Shown here: positions 18,080 to 25,817 of the stretch, piece by piece | Numbering within the stretch: the stretch's first letter is position 1 | Layout of the letters: each line of letters opens with the position of its first letter | Origin: an uncultured Selenomonadaceae bacterium | Lineage (GTDB): Bacteria; Bacillota; Negativicutes; Selenomonadales; Selenomonadaceae | DNA length: 64,000 bases | Direction: 5' to 3' | NCBI GenBank assembly: GCA_937902665.1 | Contig: CALELM010000075.1 | Location: 1-64,000 of the forward strand | Program-made: the position numbers and the translations under genes | Notes under the pieces: generated by a model | Databases searched by the model: none | Told to the model about the DNA's origin: nothing | The model's input: only the letters and a program-made list of their open reading frames with translations

Positions 18080-18089
18080 AATCCTCTCC

Positions 18090-19217
18090 TTATGCCGTCA
18101 TGGCACGATTTTTGAGCGTTTCAAAGAGCGGGCTATGGATGAAGGCATTCAGTCCCTCTGCTTCCAGAAGCACGGCTTTCTCTTCATCCTTAATATAGCA
18201 AAGCGTGACACGGGCGCGGTCACAGAATGCTTGCAATTTCTTCTCTAGCACATCGCGCATGAGGATAGATCCACCGCCATAGACGACGACTGCGTCAATC
18301 TCGTTGTTGGCACGCTCCATGACCTGCTGCGCCATGACGAGAATATCCTCTGCCTCATCGTCAAGCGCAGGAAGCAGAGCATCGAGCGCGGCCTTATGAT
18401 ATTTATGCCCCTCGTCCATGACGTAGCGGGAAAAATCCTGCCGTGTGATGGAAGACAGTCCATATTCGCGCTTAAAATCTTCTAGGACGCGTGCTATCGC
18501 ATGACCGTTTCCATTATTCGTCCCCGTGATGAAATCGGGCTTGAAAGCGATTCCTGTCGTGATGGGGAACTCTGTCGTACCTTCGCCGATGGCAATATGC
18601 AGGAGACGAAGATTTTCCCGCGCTTCTTTGGTTTCATGGAAATATGTGTCGGATGCCAGAAGAGCGTGTGCAGCCGTCACGCCTTCGGGAATGACCTTCA
18701 CAAAATCAAAGGTGATGAATACGATGTATTCCCTGTTTCCAACAAAAACGCCTACGGTGTGACGTTTTTGCTCGAATTTCCGCGCAAGCTGCTCCCCTTT
18801 TGTCTTGGTATAGTAGGAGACAGGGATTGCCGTCGCCATATCAACGTTGACGGAAATTACCTGTTCGCCTTCTCCTTCCGCATTTTTTGCCGCTGCACGA
18901 ACCGCCTCAGCTGCGATATGCGCAAGCGTATTCACAAAGACAATATCGCTAGATACCTTGTCATTGTCTACGCCTACCGTGATGGATCTGCAATGCTGTC
19001 CGCTCCTCAGTGCATGATCTCCAATATAGTACGTGCGCCCTTCCACGGTAACGATGAGATTGTCATGGATGTGTTCCAGCACATATTGAGGATTGACCTC
19101 ATCCAAGTTTCCGAGCCGCTGCACACGTGCAAAAACATTCGGCGACTGGATGCGCTTGCCATTGATGAACATTTTTTGCTCAGAATTGCCGTTGTCGCTT
19201 GCAACCAAAAATTTCAT
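18090..19217 (-). CDS. parM: Actin-like plasmid segregation ATPase, ParM/StbA type
   Basis: 375 residues with the actin-fold nucleotide motifs in order: phosphate 1 (VASDNGNSEQK), phosphate 2 (IAIGEGTTEFPI) and the adenosine motif (VVVYGGGSILM). Filaments of such proteins push plasmid copies to opposite cell halves. The pairing with a ParR-like gene shows that the element carries a partition system normally found on plasmids. It is preceded by GGAGCGAAGT. Confidence 0.85.
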   Translation of the reverse strand: MKFLVASDNGNSEQKMFINGKRIQSPNVFARVQRLGNLDEVNPQYVLEHIHDNLIVTVEGRTYYIGDHALRSGQHCRSITVGVDNDKVSSDIVFVNTLAHIAAEAVRAAAKNAEGEGEQVISVNVDMATAIPVSYYTKTKGEQLARKFEQKRHTVGVFVGNREYIVFITFDFVKVIPEGVTAAHALLASDTYFHETKEARENLRLLHIAIGEGTTEFPITTGIAFKPDFITGTNNGNGHAIARVLEDFKREYGLSSITRQDFSRYVMDEGHKYHKAALDALLPALDDEAEDILVMAQQVMERANNEIDAVVVYGGGSILMRDVLEKKLQAFCDRARVTLCYIKDEEKAVLLEAEGLNAFIHSPLFETLKNRAMTA

Positions 19218-19235
19218 ACTTCGCTCCTATCTGTT

Positions 19236-19266
19236 AGAAAAAAGGAACTGAGATGATTCCGTTCCC
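19236..19266 (-). terminator. Weak terminator upstream of the parM-like gene
   Basis: GGAAC and GTTCC around 12 bases, followed by TTTTTT on the minus strand. It would end the transcript of the 93-residue gene. The arms are short, so confidence is moderate. Confidence 0.5.
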
Positions 19267-19290
19267 CAAAACTGCTCGATAAAACGCTAT

Positions 19291-19572
19291 TCATGCCGTT
19301 TTGTAAAGCTGAGCCAGTTTTTCCACCTCTTCTTTCGGCATGACCTCCATATCTTTCAGGACTTCTTCCGGCGGCTCCGGCGGATCTTCCCACCCCATTT
19401 CCTCTTTAATTTTGCGGGAAGCTTCCGATTCGTACAGATCCAATCTGCGCTCGAATTCCTCGCGTTCTTCTTTGTCCATGCTCGTGAATAATGCATTGAA
19501 CTCCGCTTCGGGCAATACATCCCCCTCCAACATGCGATTTTTGAGAACGTTCCTTTCGTTTTGTGATAACAT
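19291..19572 (-). CDS. Small acidic protein of unknown function
   Basis: 93 residues, rich in Glu and Asp, starting MLSQNERNVLKNRML. The ATG at 19572 has AAAGGGGATTGCT in front; the longer frame to 19632 runs into the AT-rich region and is not preferred. It is predicted mostly helical with a proline-rich bend (DPPEPPEEV). No family is recognised. It lies between the parMR operon and the AT-rich tract. Confidence 0.6.
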   Translation of the reverse strand: MLSQNERNVLKNRMLEGDVLPEAEFNALFTSMDKEEREEFERRLDLYESEASRKIKEEMGWEDPPEPPEEVLKDMEVMPKEEVEKLAQLYKTA

Positions 19573-19624
19573 AGCAATCCCCTTTCTTTGTTGTTCCCGT
19601 AAGAAATTATTCATTTTTCTTGCC

Positions 19625-19841
19625 ACAAACATAGTATCACATCAATATAACTATGTCAATAAAATAATATAAATGTAACATTTTATTGTTTGTAGATAAT
19701 ATATTAGTCTTATTTATTGATATAATATGATATAAATAATATTATATTTTAAATTTTATTATTTATATCATTGTTTTATATTAAAACCATCATATTTGCG
19801 AGCTGATTCATAAATAAAAACTGATATGTAGTATTTCGTTA
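19625..19841. other. AT-rich palindromic tract, possible centromere or origin
   Basis: About 200 bp almost entirely A and T, including GATATAAATAAT (19729-19740) and its inverse ATTATTTATATC (19758-19769). It lies upstream of the partition genes with no coding capacity. Such DNA often marks replication or partition sites, or binding by xenogeneic silencers; which one applies here cannot be told. Confidence 0.55.
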
Positions 19842-20159
19842 TTATAATATCTTATTTTTTATATGATGTTTTTGGCAATATCTTATGACAGTTTTCATAG
19901 CATAATCATCATGTTCCGCAAATGGGTCGTAACGATCTACTAATTCAATAATCCGATACACAGGGATATTTTGTTGGAACAGAAAATGAATCGTTTTTTC
20001 TGAGACAGCCTCATGATCCGACAGCTCTTTTATCGACTTCGCCTGCTTGTAAAAAAAGTAAAAGAAATCCCTGCTGTTATACGGCGCAATGTCCAAAAAG
20101 ATGTTTTGCTGCATATTCCGCAGACGCTTATCCAGTTTTGTATCGCTTATTTTCATCAT
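19842..20159 (-). CDS. Protein of unknown function
   Basis: About 105 residues (MKISDTKLDKRLRNMQQNIF at the start), with many aromatic and basic residues and a helix-turn-helix-like segment (KSIKELSDHEAVSEKTIHFL). Two adjacent ATG codons follow GGAGATATGGC, so the start is 20159 or 20162. A copy of the element-wide promoter motif lies at 20198-20240. A regulatory role is possible but not shown. Confidence 0.55.
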   Translation of the reverse strand: MMKISDTKLDKRLRNMQQNIFLDIAPYNSRDFFYFFYKQAKSIKELSDHEAVSEKTIHFLFQQNIPVYRIIELVDRYDPFAEHDDYAMKTVIRYCQKHHIKNKIL

Positions 20160-20197
20160 GCCATATCTCCATTGCTTTATACCACCATGCAGCATAA

Positions 20198-20240
20198 ATT
20201 ATAGCGCATATCTTCCTTGCAAAAACCTATCTTTCTGCAC
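20198..20240 (-). promoter_or_regulatory. Element-wide promoter motif, copy near 20.2 kb
   Basis: The minus strand reads AAAGATAGGTTTTTGCAA, then a spacer and CGCTATAAT. It lies about 40 bp before the 105-residue gene and overlaps the region just before the next terminator. Confidence 0.65.
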
Positions 20241-20245
20241 AAACG

Positions 20246-20274
20246 AAAAAAGCCGTCCGACAGATCGGACAGCT
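20246..20274 (-). terminator. Terminator after the 236-residue gene
   Basis: On the minus strand AGCTGTCCGA pairs with TCGGACGGCT, followed by TTTTTT. It ends the operon that includes the ArdC-like genes. Confidence 0.85.
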
Positions 20275-20292
20275 AAGATAAAGCAGGCAGAT

Positions 20293-21003
20293 TCAGAAAA
20301 GGGCAGATTCCAGTTCCTGCTCCGCTTGATCCAAGGATGCATGGAGCAGCCTCATGTTTTGATCCGTGAAGAGAGGAACGTCTTCTTCCAAGGCATCCAG
20401 CGATGGAACTGCCGCATAATCGCGAAGCTCTTTGATCTCGCGGAAACCATCGAGGGCATATTGCAGCCAAGGCTTCGCATCGCGAAAGAGCCATGGACGC
20501 ACGCGGTAGAGCAGGATAGGAACCACTTTGAAAAGTCTTTGATGAAGTCCTTTCAATTCGGCAATAAGATTCCCAGAATATGCCTCGTGTACTTCCTTCT
20601 CCATGCCATTGTCCTCTTCTGCTGCGGCAATGTTCCCGCGAAGTTCGTATGCCTTTTCAAGAAGTGCAATCGTATAGTTTTCCAGATAAGGATGCCCTAC
20701 GACACGAAGCAGTTCTCTCTCCTGCCCGTTTAGTTCTCGGCGATCCCAGACGAAGTTCTTGCCGACTTCTGCGCCAAGGCATGCGAAAATGGAACTTGCC
20801 ACGCGCGGGGAAAATTTTCCGCACGCGTCGTATTCTTCAATGAAAGAGACGGGGATCTGCTCGCCATCGCCCATCGTCATTCGCTTGGTACGGCAGGTCA
20901 TTTTCCCCCTAAGCGTGCCGCTTTGCCAGTAGGTGAAATCATGGTGGACTTCTCCTTCGCCTTGGTATAAAAGATCGTGATCGATTCGATTTTGCTGTGA
21001 CAT
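20293..21003 (-). CDS. Conserved-looking protein of unknown function
   Basis: 236 residues with no signal peptide or membrane segment and no recognised motif. The N-terminal 60 residues are beta-rich (VHHDFTYWQSGTLRGKMTCR); the rest is helical and acidic. Its ATG overlaps the stop of the broken gene upstream (TAATG), so it belongs to the same three-gene operon as the two ArdC-like genes. Confidence 0.6.
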   Translation of the reverse strand: MSQQNRIDHDLLYQGEGEVHHDFTYWQSGTLRGKMTCRTKRMTMGDGEQIPVSFIEEYDACGKFSPRVASSIFACLGAEVGKNFVWDRRELNGQERELLRVVGHPYLENYTIALLEKAYELRGNIAAAEEDNGMEKEVHEAYSGNLIAELKGLHQRLFKVVPILLYRVRPWLFRDAKPWLQYALDGFREIKELRDYAAVPSLDALEEDVPLFTDQNMRLLHASLDQAEQELESALF

Positions 21004-22454
21004 TATTGCACAAAATCCTTTCCTTGCCCGTGTGCGTAATATTTTGCTGTGCTAAGTACGTCCGAAGCAACGTCGCGCCCTTCACGCGCCACATTATGAA
21101 ATGCGGCAGTTGCATAGGTGTTTTCAACAGCGGTCTTTACTTTTTCATCGTCCCAGTTCAGCTTTGTGAGTGCTTTTTTTGCTGCGCGTACACTGAAGCC
21201 ATGATTGGGCGATTCCTTGTAAGCGTCCTGCATGAGAAGCTGGAACATCCGCTTGTCGTTTTCGGCTCCCCTTCTTTATAGGGTGCAGCATTTTGGAAAT
21301 CGGTAAGACGTTTTGCCGATTCATCCATGCTTTCACGAATCGTAGAAAGCGGATGCTTTTCCAGATCGCAGATTGCATCGAGCTTTTCCAGTGTCTTATT
21401 CGCGCGACTTTTCGCATGGAGCGCCAGTTCCGCATAGTTTTCTGCTTGAAAGTTTTCTAGGAGGACGCATTCTTTAGCGAATTTGTCGAGCAAAAACTCG
21501 GTGTGCAGTTCATGCACAGTGTTTTGCTCAGGCAAAATCTGCGGCACGTTTCCTTCCAAGTCGCTCCGATAATAGAATTCTTCGGTATACGGCTTTTGAT
21601 TCTTGTCAAAGAACACGAACGTAACGGGCTTCACGCCGTTTTTGATATGAATCTCCGGATTTTTCGCAATCTCTCCGCGGTCGATGAAACAAGGATCTGT
21701 AACGCCTTTGTCCGCCATGAGCTGAAGGGCAGGTAGACATCCAGCGTCGGCAGAAAGTACGGCTGGAAGTTTCCTTCCTTGTCCTTCCTGAGATATACAG
21801 GCGAATGGAACTTACGGCGATTCGCTGCTGTTTTTCAAAGACGCTGTTGTGGTTTTCCCTTGCCGATTTTACCACGTCGCCGAGCTTTTCCATTGCTTCT
21901 TTCACAGAATCTTTTTCAACGTAGGCTTTTGACAGGATGTTGGCACGCTGACGCGCAAGTGCGTCAATCCCTTTATCATAGATCCCAGCTACACGGTTTA
22001 AGATATGGTTGACGGATTTATGCACCTTTTTCCGTGCGGATGCTTTCATTTCACCGGGAAAGGTTTTGATGGATTTTGCTGTTTGGGCAAGGGTGTTCCC
22101 TGCACCGCGCAAGAGCGCATCCGCAGGAATGCTGGGGAGTGAAAAAGAGGTGTCGCGTGACTTTTTGGCTTCTTGCGACAATTCCATAAAGCGGTTCATG
22201 CAGCACATCGTTTCGACTTGCTGCATATTGCTGACGACATCCAACATCATCTTCATTTGCTCGCGCAGATCGGCTAACTGCTGATGCAAGAGCCGTTCGC
22301 CTTCACTCAAATCAACGGATGTTGCATTTGCCGCTTCCGTTTCGGCATCCTGTTCAGCGACTACCTCTGCCTGCATCTCCTCAGCTATTTCTTGTTCTTC
22401 CTGCAACGTTTCATCTTGGTTATGCGTTTTCGTTTCCTGCGGCATGCGCTTCAC
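21003..22454 (-). pseudogene. ArdC-like gene broken by three frameshifts
   Basis: Reading through all three frames restores one protein of about 480 residues. The first part (to SSIRLY) is in one frame. LRKDKEGNFQPYFLPTLDVY follows in a second, LQLMADKGVTDPCFIDRGEI in a third, and ENDKRMFQLLMQDAY in the first again. Breaks lie near 21795 (an extra AT in TATAT), near 21732 (a C lost in CCC) and near 21270 (a G lost in GGGG). The reconstructed middle matches the neighbouring 328-residue protein (VYLKDEESNLYSPPSKALIV), and both end in a related domain (RAAKKALTKLNWDDEKVK versus RAAQRAMTELQWEEEKAK). The gene is decayed unless the indels are sequencing errors. Confidence 0.72.
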
Positions 22455-22457
22455 CTC

Positions 22458-23444
22458 TCATTCCTTGGTAATTTCGCCTTTTTGACGTGCTATAGCATTT
22501 TGCGCGCTTTCCATGACATTGTCTACGGATTTCGGGCAGCCCGATTTCAAGAACGGATCTACCACGGCAGACGGCATGACCGCTTCCAGTGCGCCCTTCG
22601 CCTTTTCTTCTTCCCATTGGAGTTCTGTCATAGCACGCTGTGCGGCACGCGCAAACGGGCTTCTTGCTTCCCCGTTTTGCAGGTCTTCCTTTTTGCGCTG
22701 CATTTCTTCTGCGCAGAGATGCATGAAGAGTTCCTTTTCGTTTTTCTTTCTGACGGGCTTTGATACGTCAAGTGCGAGCAGGTCCGAATAGCGTTTTGCG
22801 TTTTCGATGGAAGCTTTTTTATAATCCTCCCAAGAAATCGCATCGAGGTCGAATTTTTCCTTATAGTGACGATAGTCCAGATTCGTTTTTGCCACTGCGC
22901 TGCTTACGGCAGGCATCATGAATTCCTCGTTGTCCTTGTTGTACTTTGTTTTAAAGGAAAAATTGGTCAGCAGATGATCCAGATAGATCTGATCCTTCGC
23001 CAACGGTTGTACCTCTATTTCAGGGACGCCCTTCCCTTCGACTTGACTGCGATTCACCAAGGATTCCAAATACTGAGAGCCGTCTTTGCGGTCTTTTGTA
23101 TATTTGATGATTGTCGCATTTTCTTTCAGCTTCATGTCAGGGTGATTGTCTACCATATATTTGGGAATCCAGCAGGAATCCTCGATCCCCATATCCTTTT
23201 GCGCCTGCAGCAGGACAATAAGTGCCTTGCTGGGAGGCGAATAGAGGTTGCTTTCTTCGTCTTTCAGATACACAACTTTCGGGGAAACCCTGTTCATACG
23301 CTCCTCTACAGGCTCCTGCCAAACGCCATTGCCTGCTTTTTGTGCATTTCCAAGCATGGCATTGACTTCTTTCATATTCGCTTGCTGGGCGTGAGAGAAG
23401 ATGTCGTCGATGGCTTTTTTCGGATTCTGACCTTGTACGGGCAT
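22458..23444 (-). CDS. Putative ArdC-like antirestriction/ssDNA-binding protein
   Basis: 328 residues. The stretch at about 55-125 (VVYLKDEESNLYSPPSKALI ... PDMKLKENATIIKYTKD) has the pattern of the ArdC N-terminal ssDNA-binding domain: two strands, a helix and a KENATI-like lysine motif. The C-terminal 60 residues form a domain shared with the broken neighbour. ArdC proteins protect incoming single-stranded DNA and inhibit restriction. The start at 23444 follows AAAAAAGGAGTG; a longer frame adds a spurious hydrophobic leader. Family membership is a pattern-level judgement. Confidence 0.55.
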   Translation of the reverse strand: MPVQGQNPKKAIDDIFSHAQQANMKEVNAMLGNAQKAGNGVWQEPVEERMNRVSPKVVYLKDEESNLYSPPSKALIVLLQAQKDMGIEDSCWIPKYMVDNHPDMKLKENATIIKYTKDRKDGSQYLESLVNRSQVEGKGVPEIEVQPLAKDQIYLDHLLTNFSFKTKYNKDNEEFMMPAVSSAVAKTNLDYRHYKEKFDLDAISWEDYKKASIENAKRYSDLLALDVSKPVRKKNEKELFMHLCAEEMQRKKEDLQNGEARSPFARAAQRAMTELQWEEEKAKGALEAVMPSAVVDPFLKSGCPKSVDNVMESAQNAIARQKGEITKE

Positions 23445-23595
23445 GAAAAACACTCCTTTTTTTAATAATATAATCCATATAAAAAAACGCTCTATGATTA
23501 GGATAGCAAAATTTTTCATCAAAATTTCCTACGTTTTTGCACGAGGGATGGATGAGGGAATTTGCCGATGGATTCCGTCATCATGCTCTTTTCGG

Positions 23596-23648
23596 AGCCC
23601 CCGCATGAGCTGCTTCCGCGCGTTGTGCCGCCAGCCCATGCGGGGGCT
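23596..23648. other. Long GC-rich hairpin in an intergenic region
   Basis: AGCCCCCGCATG (23596-23607) and CATGCGGGGGCT (23637-23648) are perfect 12-bp arms around 29 bases. There is no T run, so it is not an ordinary terminator. The remaining gap 23445-23813 holds a degenerate promoter-motif copy (23501-23535) and no gene. Confidence 0.65.
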
Positions 23649-23813
23649 TCCTGCATTCGCATCATGGACTAAAAGAGTGCGTCTTGCGGCACGTGCAGGA
23701 CAATCACTGTACCCAGGCATTGCCCTGCGTGCGCCGCGCTTGTCTGTCTTATATTTTTTAGGATTTTATCCGTTTTGTCTTTTGGAAAACATTTTCCTGC
23801 GTTTTGTCAGGAC

Positions 23814-24010
23814 ACGTCTTTTTTGTCCGCGACAGCATACCACTTCCGTCACTTGCCTTACAAGGGGCAAGCCTTGCGGTGCTAAGCACCCTTGCAACGC
23901 GTTCCTACAGTGGTACGCCTCTGCTGTCAAAAAAAGAAAATGCGCAGCGGGCAGGGGTGACGATGCAGGGAGCTTCGCCCCCTACGACCCCATAGAAAAT
24001 GCTCCGCATT
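23814..24010 (+). repeat. About 195-bp direct repeat, copy 1 (in front of hicAB)
   Basis: The block from CACGTCTTTTTTGTCCGCGAC to GAAAATGCTCCGCATT recurs in the same orientation at 40486-40685 with few substitutions. It contains small hairpins such as CTTGCC...GGCAAG. Open reading frames across it exist in both copies but are not preceded by ribosome sites and look spurious. Both copies stand just upstream of plus-strand toxin-antitoxin-type genes. Confidence 0.85.
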
Positions 24011-24030
24011 GTTATGCGATACGAAGAAAC

Positions 24031-24069
24031 TTCTGACAATATATACGCATTGCGTATATATTGTCAGAA
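24031..24069. promoter_or_regulatory. 39-bp perfect palindrome, hicAB operator
   Basis: TTCTGACAATATATACGCA is followed by one base and its exact reverse complement. It ends 12 bp before the hicA start and overlaps the ribosome site. This is the expected place for autoregulation by the HicB DNA-binding domain. Confidence 0.8.
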
Positions 24070-24081
24070 GGAGGGACATGA

Positions 24082-24264
24082 ATGAACCGCTCGGAATTGG
24101 TCAAGATTCTAAAACGACATGGGTGCAGATTTGTCGTGCACGGCTCCAGACATGATACCTTTTATAGCCCGATTACCGGAAAACAATTTCCGGTATGGCG
24201 GCATGCAACGGATATTCCATCGGGAACAGTAAAAGCGATTTTGAAACAGGCAGGAATTTCATGA
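24082..24264 (+). CDS. hicA: HicA-type mRNA interferase toxin
   Basis: 60 residues with the double-stranded RNA-binding-like HicA fold. The catalytic histidine is probably in FVVHGSRHDTFYSPITG, followed by FPVWRHATDIPSGTVKAIL. Free HicA cleaves mRNA and stops growth; HicB neutralises it. The ATG at 24082 lies 7 bp after AAGGAGG. It is 13 bp upstream of hicB on the same strand, one of the few plus-strand operons. Confidence 0.92.
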   Translation: MNRSELVKILKRHGCRFVVHGSRHDTFYSPITGKQFPVWRHATDIPSGTVKAILKQAGIS

Positions 24265-24277
24265 AAGGAGAATGGAT

Positions 24278-24730
24278 ATGAGCAAGTTTGTATTTCCCGC
24301 AGTTTTTCAATGGGATGCATCGGAGGAAACCTACCTTGTGACCTTCCCCGACCTTGAAAATTGCTTCACGGACGGGAAAACAGTGCTGGAAGCATTGGAA
24401 AACGCAGGAGATGTGCTGAACCTTATGCTGTGGACGATGGAACAGAACGAGGAGTCAATCCCCCTGCCCTCGCCTTTCGATAAGGTCGCTCTTCCGCAAG
24501 ATGGTTTTGTGAATCTTATTGTTGCCGATACGGCAGCCTATCAAGAAGTGATTGACCGGGAAAACAATCCGATTGAATATGCGAGGAAAAAAGCGGGACT
24601 GAATATCAAGCAGCTTGCAGAGCTTCTTCACGCTCCCTACCGCACGGTGCAAGATTGGAATACGGCTCAACACATGCCTCCGAAATGGGTGCAAAGCCTG
24701 ATTATCGAAAAGATTGAATCTGTCCGTTAA
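24278..24730 (+). CDS. hicB: HicB antitoxin with C-terminal helix-turn-helix
   Basis: 150 residues. The N-terminal HicB fold (FPAVFQWDASEETYLVTFPD, then LENCFTDGKTVLEALENA) binds the toxin. The C-terminal 55 residues (ARKKAGLNIKQLAELLHAPY) form an XRE-like DNA-binding domain that should recognise the palindrome upstream. AAAGGAG at 24264-24270 is only 1 bp from the first ATG (24272) but 7 bp from the ATG at 24278, which is therefore chosen. It stabilises the element by post-segregational killing. Confidence 0.9.
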   Translation: MSKFVFPAVFQWDASEETYLVTFPDLENCFTDGKTVLEALENAGDVLNLMLWTMEQNEESIPLPSPFDKVALPQDGFVNLIVADTAAYQEVIDRENNPIEYARKKAGLNIKQLAELLHAPYRTVQDWNTAQHMPPKWVQSLIIEKIESVR

Positions 24731-24750
24731 TTTTTCTTGTTTTCCATAGG

Positions 24751-24799
24751 AAAAGGACGTTTCCAAAGATGTTGTTCTCTTTGAAAACGTCCTTTTTTT
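24751..24799. terminator. Bidirectional terminator after hicAB
   Basis: AAAAGGACGTTTCCAAAGA pairs with TCTTTGAAAACGTCCTTTT with one mismatch. T runs lie on both strands, serving hicB and the convergent zinc mini-protein gene. Confidence 0.9.
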
Positions 24800-24803
24800 G
24801 CGC

Positions 24804-24887
24804 TTATTTCGGGCGCGTCTGCTGGCCACATTTTTCGTACGGTCCGTCATGGTTCTGTTCGTATCCGCAGCTAGGGCATTGATACAT
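24804..24887 (-). CDS. 27-residue zinc-ribbon-like mini-protein
   Basis: A short frame missed by length cut-offs: it starts MYQCPSCGYEQNHDGPYEKC and ends with a stop at 24804. It has a strong ribosome site (GGAGGTGAT) before its ATG. CPSC and a third cysteine, perhaps with the histidine, resemble half of a rubredoxin-like zinc knuckle. It follows the trbJ-like gene by 14 bp and would be translated from that operon. Function unknown. Confidence 0.65.
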   Translation of the reverse strand: MYQCPSCGYEQNHDGPYEKCGQQTRPK

Positions 24888-24901
24888 CGCAATCACCTCC
24901 T

Positions 24902-25801
24902 TTAATGGAAATCCGGCATGGGTTTTGACTGATAGATTTTATATCCGGTCTCTTTTTCAAAGGAATCCAAGAGGACTTTGTCGTCTGGATCACGCGGATC
25001 GAGGAAGAGCAGTCTTTGATGGGACTGCGTTTCTTCCTGCTGCTGCTTGTCCGACAGGCTTTGTAATTCGTGGAGCTGTCTCAGCTGCGTTTGTGCACCG
25101 ATGGACTGCGTGAGTGCTTGCATGGCAAGCTGTTTGAGCGCGTCAATCTGGGAGCTGGCTTGATCGGCCTGTGTTTCTCCAATGGCGTTGTTGGAGTTTT
25201 GAAGTGCCGTGTAAAGAGAATTTGCGATGTTTTCCGTCACCGCTTCCCTTGCTGCTGTGCTCTCCAGCACTCTTTGATAGCCGTTGGAAAGGTAGGTGCT
25301 GGTTTCGCGGAAGTCCAAGTCTCTTGTCGGCGATCCGTCGTAGTATTCGCGGTCAAATGCTTTTGGACGTTCTTCGATTTCATGCCATGTAATGCTACCT
25401 AGGTCATAGCTTGCTTTGCTGTAATCATTCCAAAATGCCTGTTTTTGACCGTCGGAGAGCTGTGCGGTATCGTCTTCTGCGATTTTGTTTTTACCGAAGA
25501 GGACTTCCAGCCATGCAGCGAATTTTTCGTCGTACAGGGCGCTTTTTATCTCACGGGTAAGGTCGTAGACCTGACCACCCTGCCATCCAACGTCCCGATA
25601 GAAGAAGGACGGATTTGCCGTGTCTGCCCACGAGATGCTCGTCAGGCTGTAATAGTTTGGCGGATCGAAGGGTTTGTCGATGCCGGGAATCGCATGGGCA
25701 TAGACCAAAATACCCGTTCCTGCGGCAAAGCCAAGCCCTGCGACGGCAAGAGCGACGGTCGTTTTCTTAAACCGCTGAAAGAATCGCAAGTTCAATTTCA
25801 T
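24902..25801 (-). CDS. TrbJ/VirB5-like conjugal transfer protein (first copy)
   Basis: 299 residues with an N-terminal membrane anchor or signal segment (TTVALAVAGLGFAAGTGILV) and a long helical C-terminal half rich in Gln (QASSQIDALKQLAMQALTQS), the layout of TrbJ/VirB5 minor pilus proteins. The start at 25801 follows AAAGGAG; the longer frame to 25924 overlaps the fusion gene and is rejected. It follows the M23-TrbL fusion by 16 bp. A second TrbJ-like gene is at 31000-31812, so the element has two TrbL/TrbJ pairs. Confidence 0.62.
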   Translation of the reverse strand: MKLNLRFFQRFKKTTVALAVAGLGFAAGTGILVYAHAIPGIDKPFDPPNYYSLTSISWADTANPSFFYRDVGWQGGQVYDLTREIKSALYDEKFAAWLEVLFGKNKIAEDDTAQLSDGQKQAFWNDYSKASYDLGSITWHEIEERPKAFDREYYDGSPTRDLDFRETSTYLSNGYQRVLESTAAREAVTENIANSLYTALQNSNNAIGETQADQASSQIDALKQLAMQALTQSIGAQTQLRQLHELQSLSDKQQQEETQSHQRLLFLDPRDPDDKVLLDSFEKETGYKIYQSKPMPDFH

Positions 25802-25817
25802 AGGATGTTCTCCTTTC

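Noticed and set aside
23804..23995. Short protein-coding gene in the 195-bp repeat (and its twin near 40.4-40.8 kb)
   Set aside because: The frames are present because the DNA is repeated. Their starts differ, and no ribosome site is seen. The similarity between the two peptides follows from the DNA repeat.
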